Shown: positions 5,468 to 5,553 of the stretch, in pieces | Position numbering within the stretch: the stretch's first letter is position 1 | Layout: every line of letters starts with the position of its first letter | DNA from: an uncultured Succinatimonas sp. | GTDB lineage: Bacteria; Pseudomonadota; Gammaproteobacteria; Enterobacterales; Succinivibrionaceae | Assembly (NCBI RefSeq): GCF_905203285.1 | Contig: NZ_CAJKVK010000111.1 | Coordinates: forward strand, 1-5,553 | DNA length: 5,553 nt | Direction of reading: 5' to 3' | Program-made: the position numbers and the translations under genes | The notes under the pieces: model-generated | What the model was told of the DNA's origin: nothing | What the model saw: only the letters and a program-made list of their open reading frames with translations | Database searches by the model: none

Positions 5468-5553
5468 TGGCGGTGAGAGCGGGATTCGAACCCGCGATAG
5501 GCTATTCACCTATACACGCTTTCCAGGCGTGCTCCTTCAACCACTCGGACATC
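5468..5553 (-). tRNA. tRNA-Ser (anticodon GGA), 5' end cut by the window edge
   Basis: On the minus strand the sequence starts inside the acceptor stem (GATGTCCGAG) and runs to an encoded CCA (5468-5470). The 3' acceptor strand TCTCACC (5478-5472) predicts that the five missing 5' bases are GGTGA. The anticodon stem CACGC/GCGTG has loop CTGGAAA and anticodon GGA (5524-5522), reading UCC and UCU. The long variable arm has an ATAGG/CCTAT stem, the class II mark of serine tRNAs. The T-arm is GCGGG-TTCGAAT-CCCGC. The body closely resembles E. coli tRNA-Ser(GGA). The promoter must lie beyond the window. The 45-base spacer to tRNA-Ser(CGA) is AT-rich with no terminator. Confidence 0.96.

Noticed and set aside
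5324..5509. Minus-strand open frame across both tRNA-Ser genes
   Set aside because: It runs through two well-folded tRNAs and shows no protein-family features.
5454..5553. Plus-strand open frame starting at ATG 5454 with a textbook AAGGAG five bases before it (5443-5448), beginning MKIKTGGESGIRTRDR
   Set aside because: From about 5468 it lies wholly antisense to tRNA-Ser(GGA). Peptides like GGESGIRTR are known artefacts of translating tRNA complements. The ribosome-site match is judged to be chance in the spacer.
5332..5553. tRNA-Ser genes as a phage or genomic-island attachment site
   Set aside because: No integrase and no second copy of a tRNA 3' end is present in the window. Only a view beyond 5553 could reopen this.

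Overview
The window looks like chromosomal housekeeping DNA from an AT-rich gammaproteobacterium. The aspartyl-tRNA synthetase, YebC/PmpR protein and sigma-70 are full length and align by eye with long runs of the E. coli proteins, and both tRNA-Ser genes encode their own CCA end. Low G+C and synteny that is only partly E. coli-like suggest a gut lineage such as Succinivibrionaceae. That placement is inferred from memory of family sequences, not from a search.

Layout. Bases 1-240 are AT-rich and carry no convincing complete gene. They hold a nested inverted repeat and a perfect TATAAT box at 190-195. Three plus-strand genes follow closely: an FmdB-type zinc-ribbon protein (241-471), aspS (481-2250, 9 bases later) and a yebC/pmpR gene (2313-3071, 62 bases later). 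They probably form one transcription unit. A 155-base gap (3072-3226) contains two consecutive inverted repeats and a weak promoter candidate. rpoD (3227-5173) then encodes the primary sigma factor and ends in a good intrinsic terminator (5198-5228). Three perfect 11-bp tandem repeats follow (5231-5263). Two tRNA-Ser genes on the minus strand converge on rpoD: tRNA-Ser(CGA) (5332-5422) and tRNA-Ser(GGA) (5468 to the window end, lacking its first five bases).

The genes supply central information processing. AspRS charges tRNA-Asp, the tRNA-Ser pair reads UCG and UCC/UCU codons, YebC belongs to a family linked to transcription and translation control, and sigma-70 directs RNA polymerase to housekeeping promoters. 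I see no defence, mobile-element, CRISPR or biosynthetic cassette. The points worth a second look are the placement of rpoD behind yebC instead of dnaG, with no ruvC after yebC, the hairpin-rich rpoD leader, some unusual details in sigma-70, and the short tandem repeat. All are modest.
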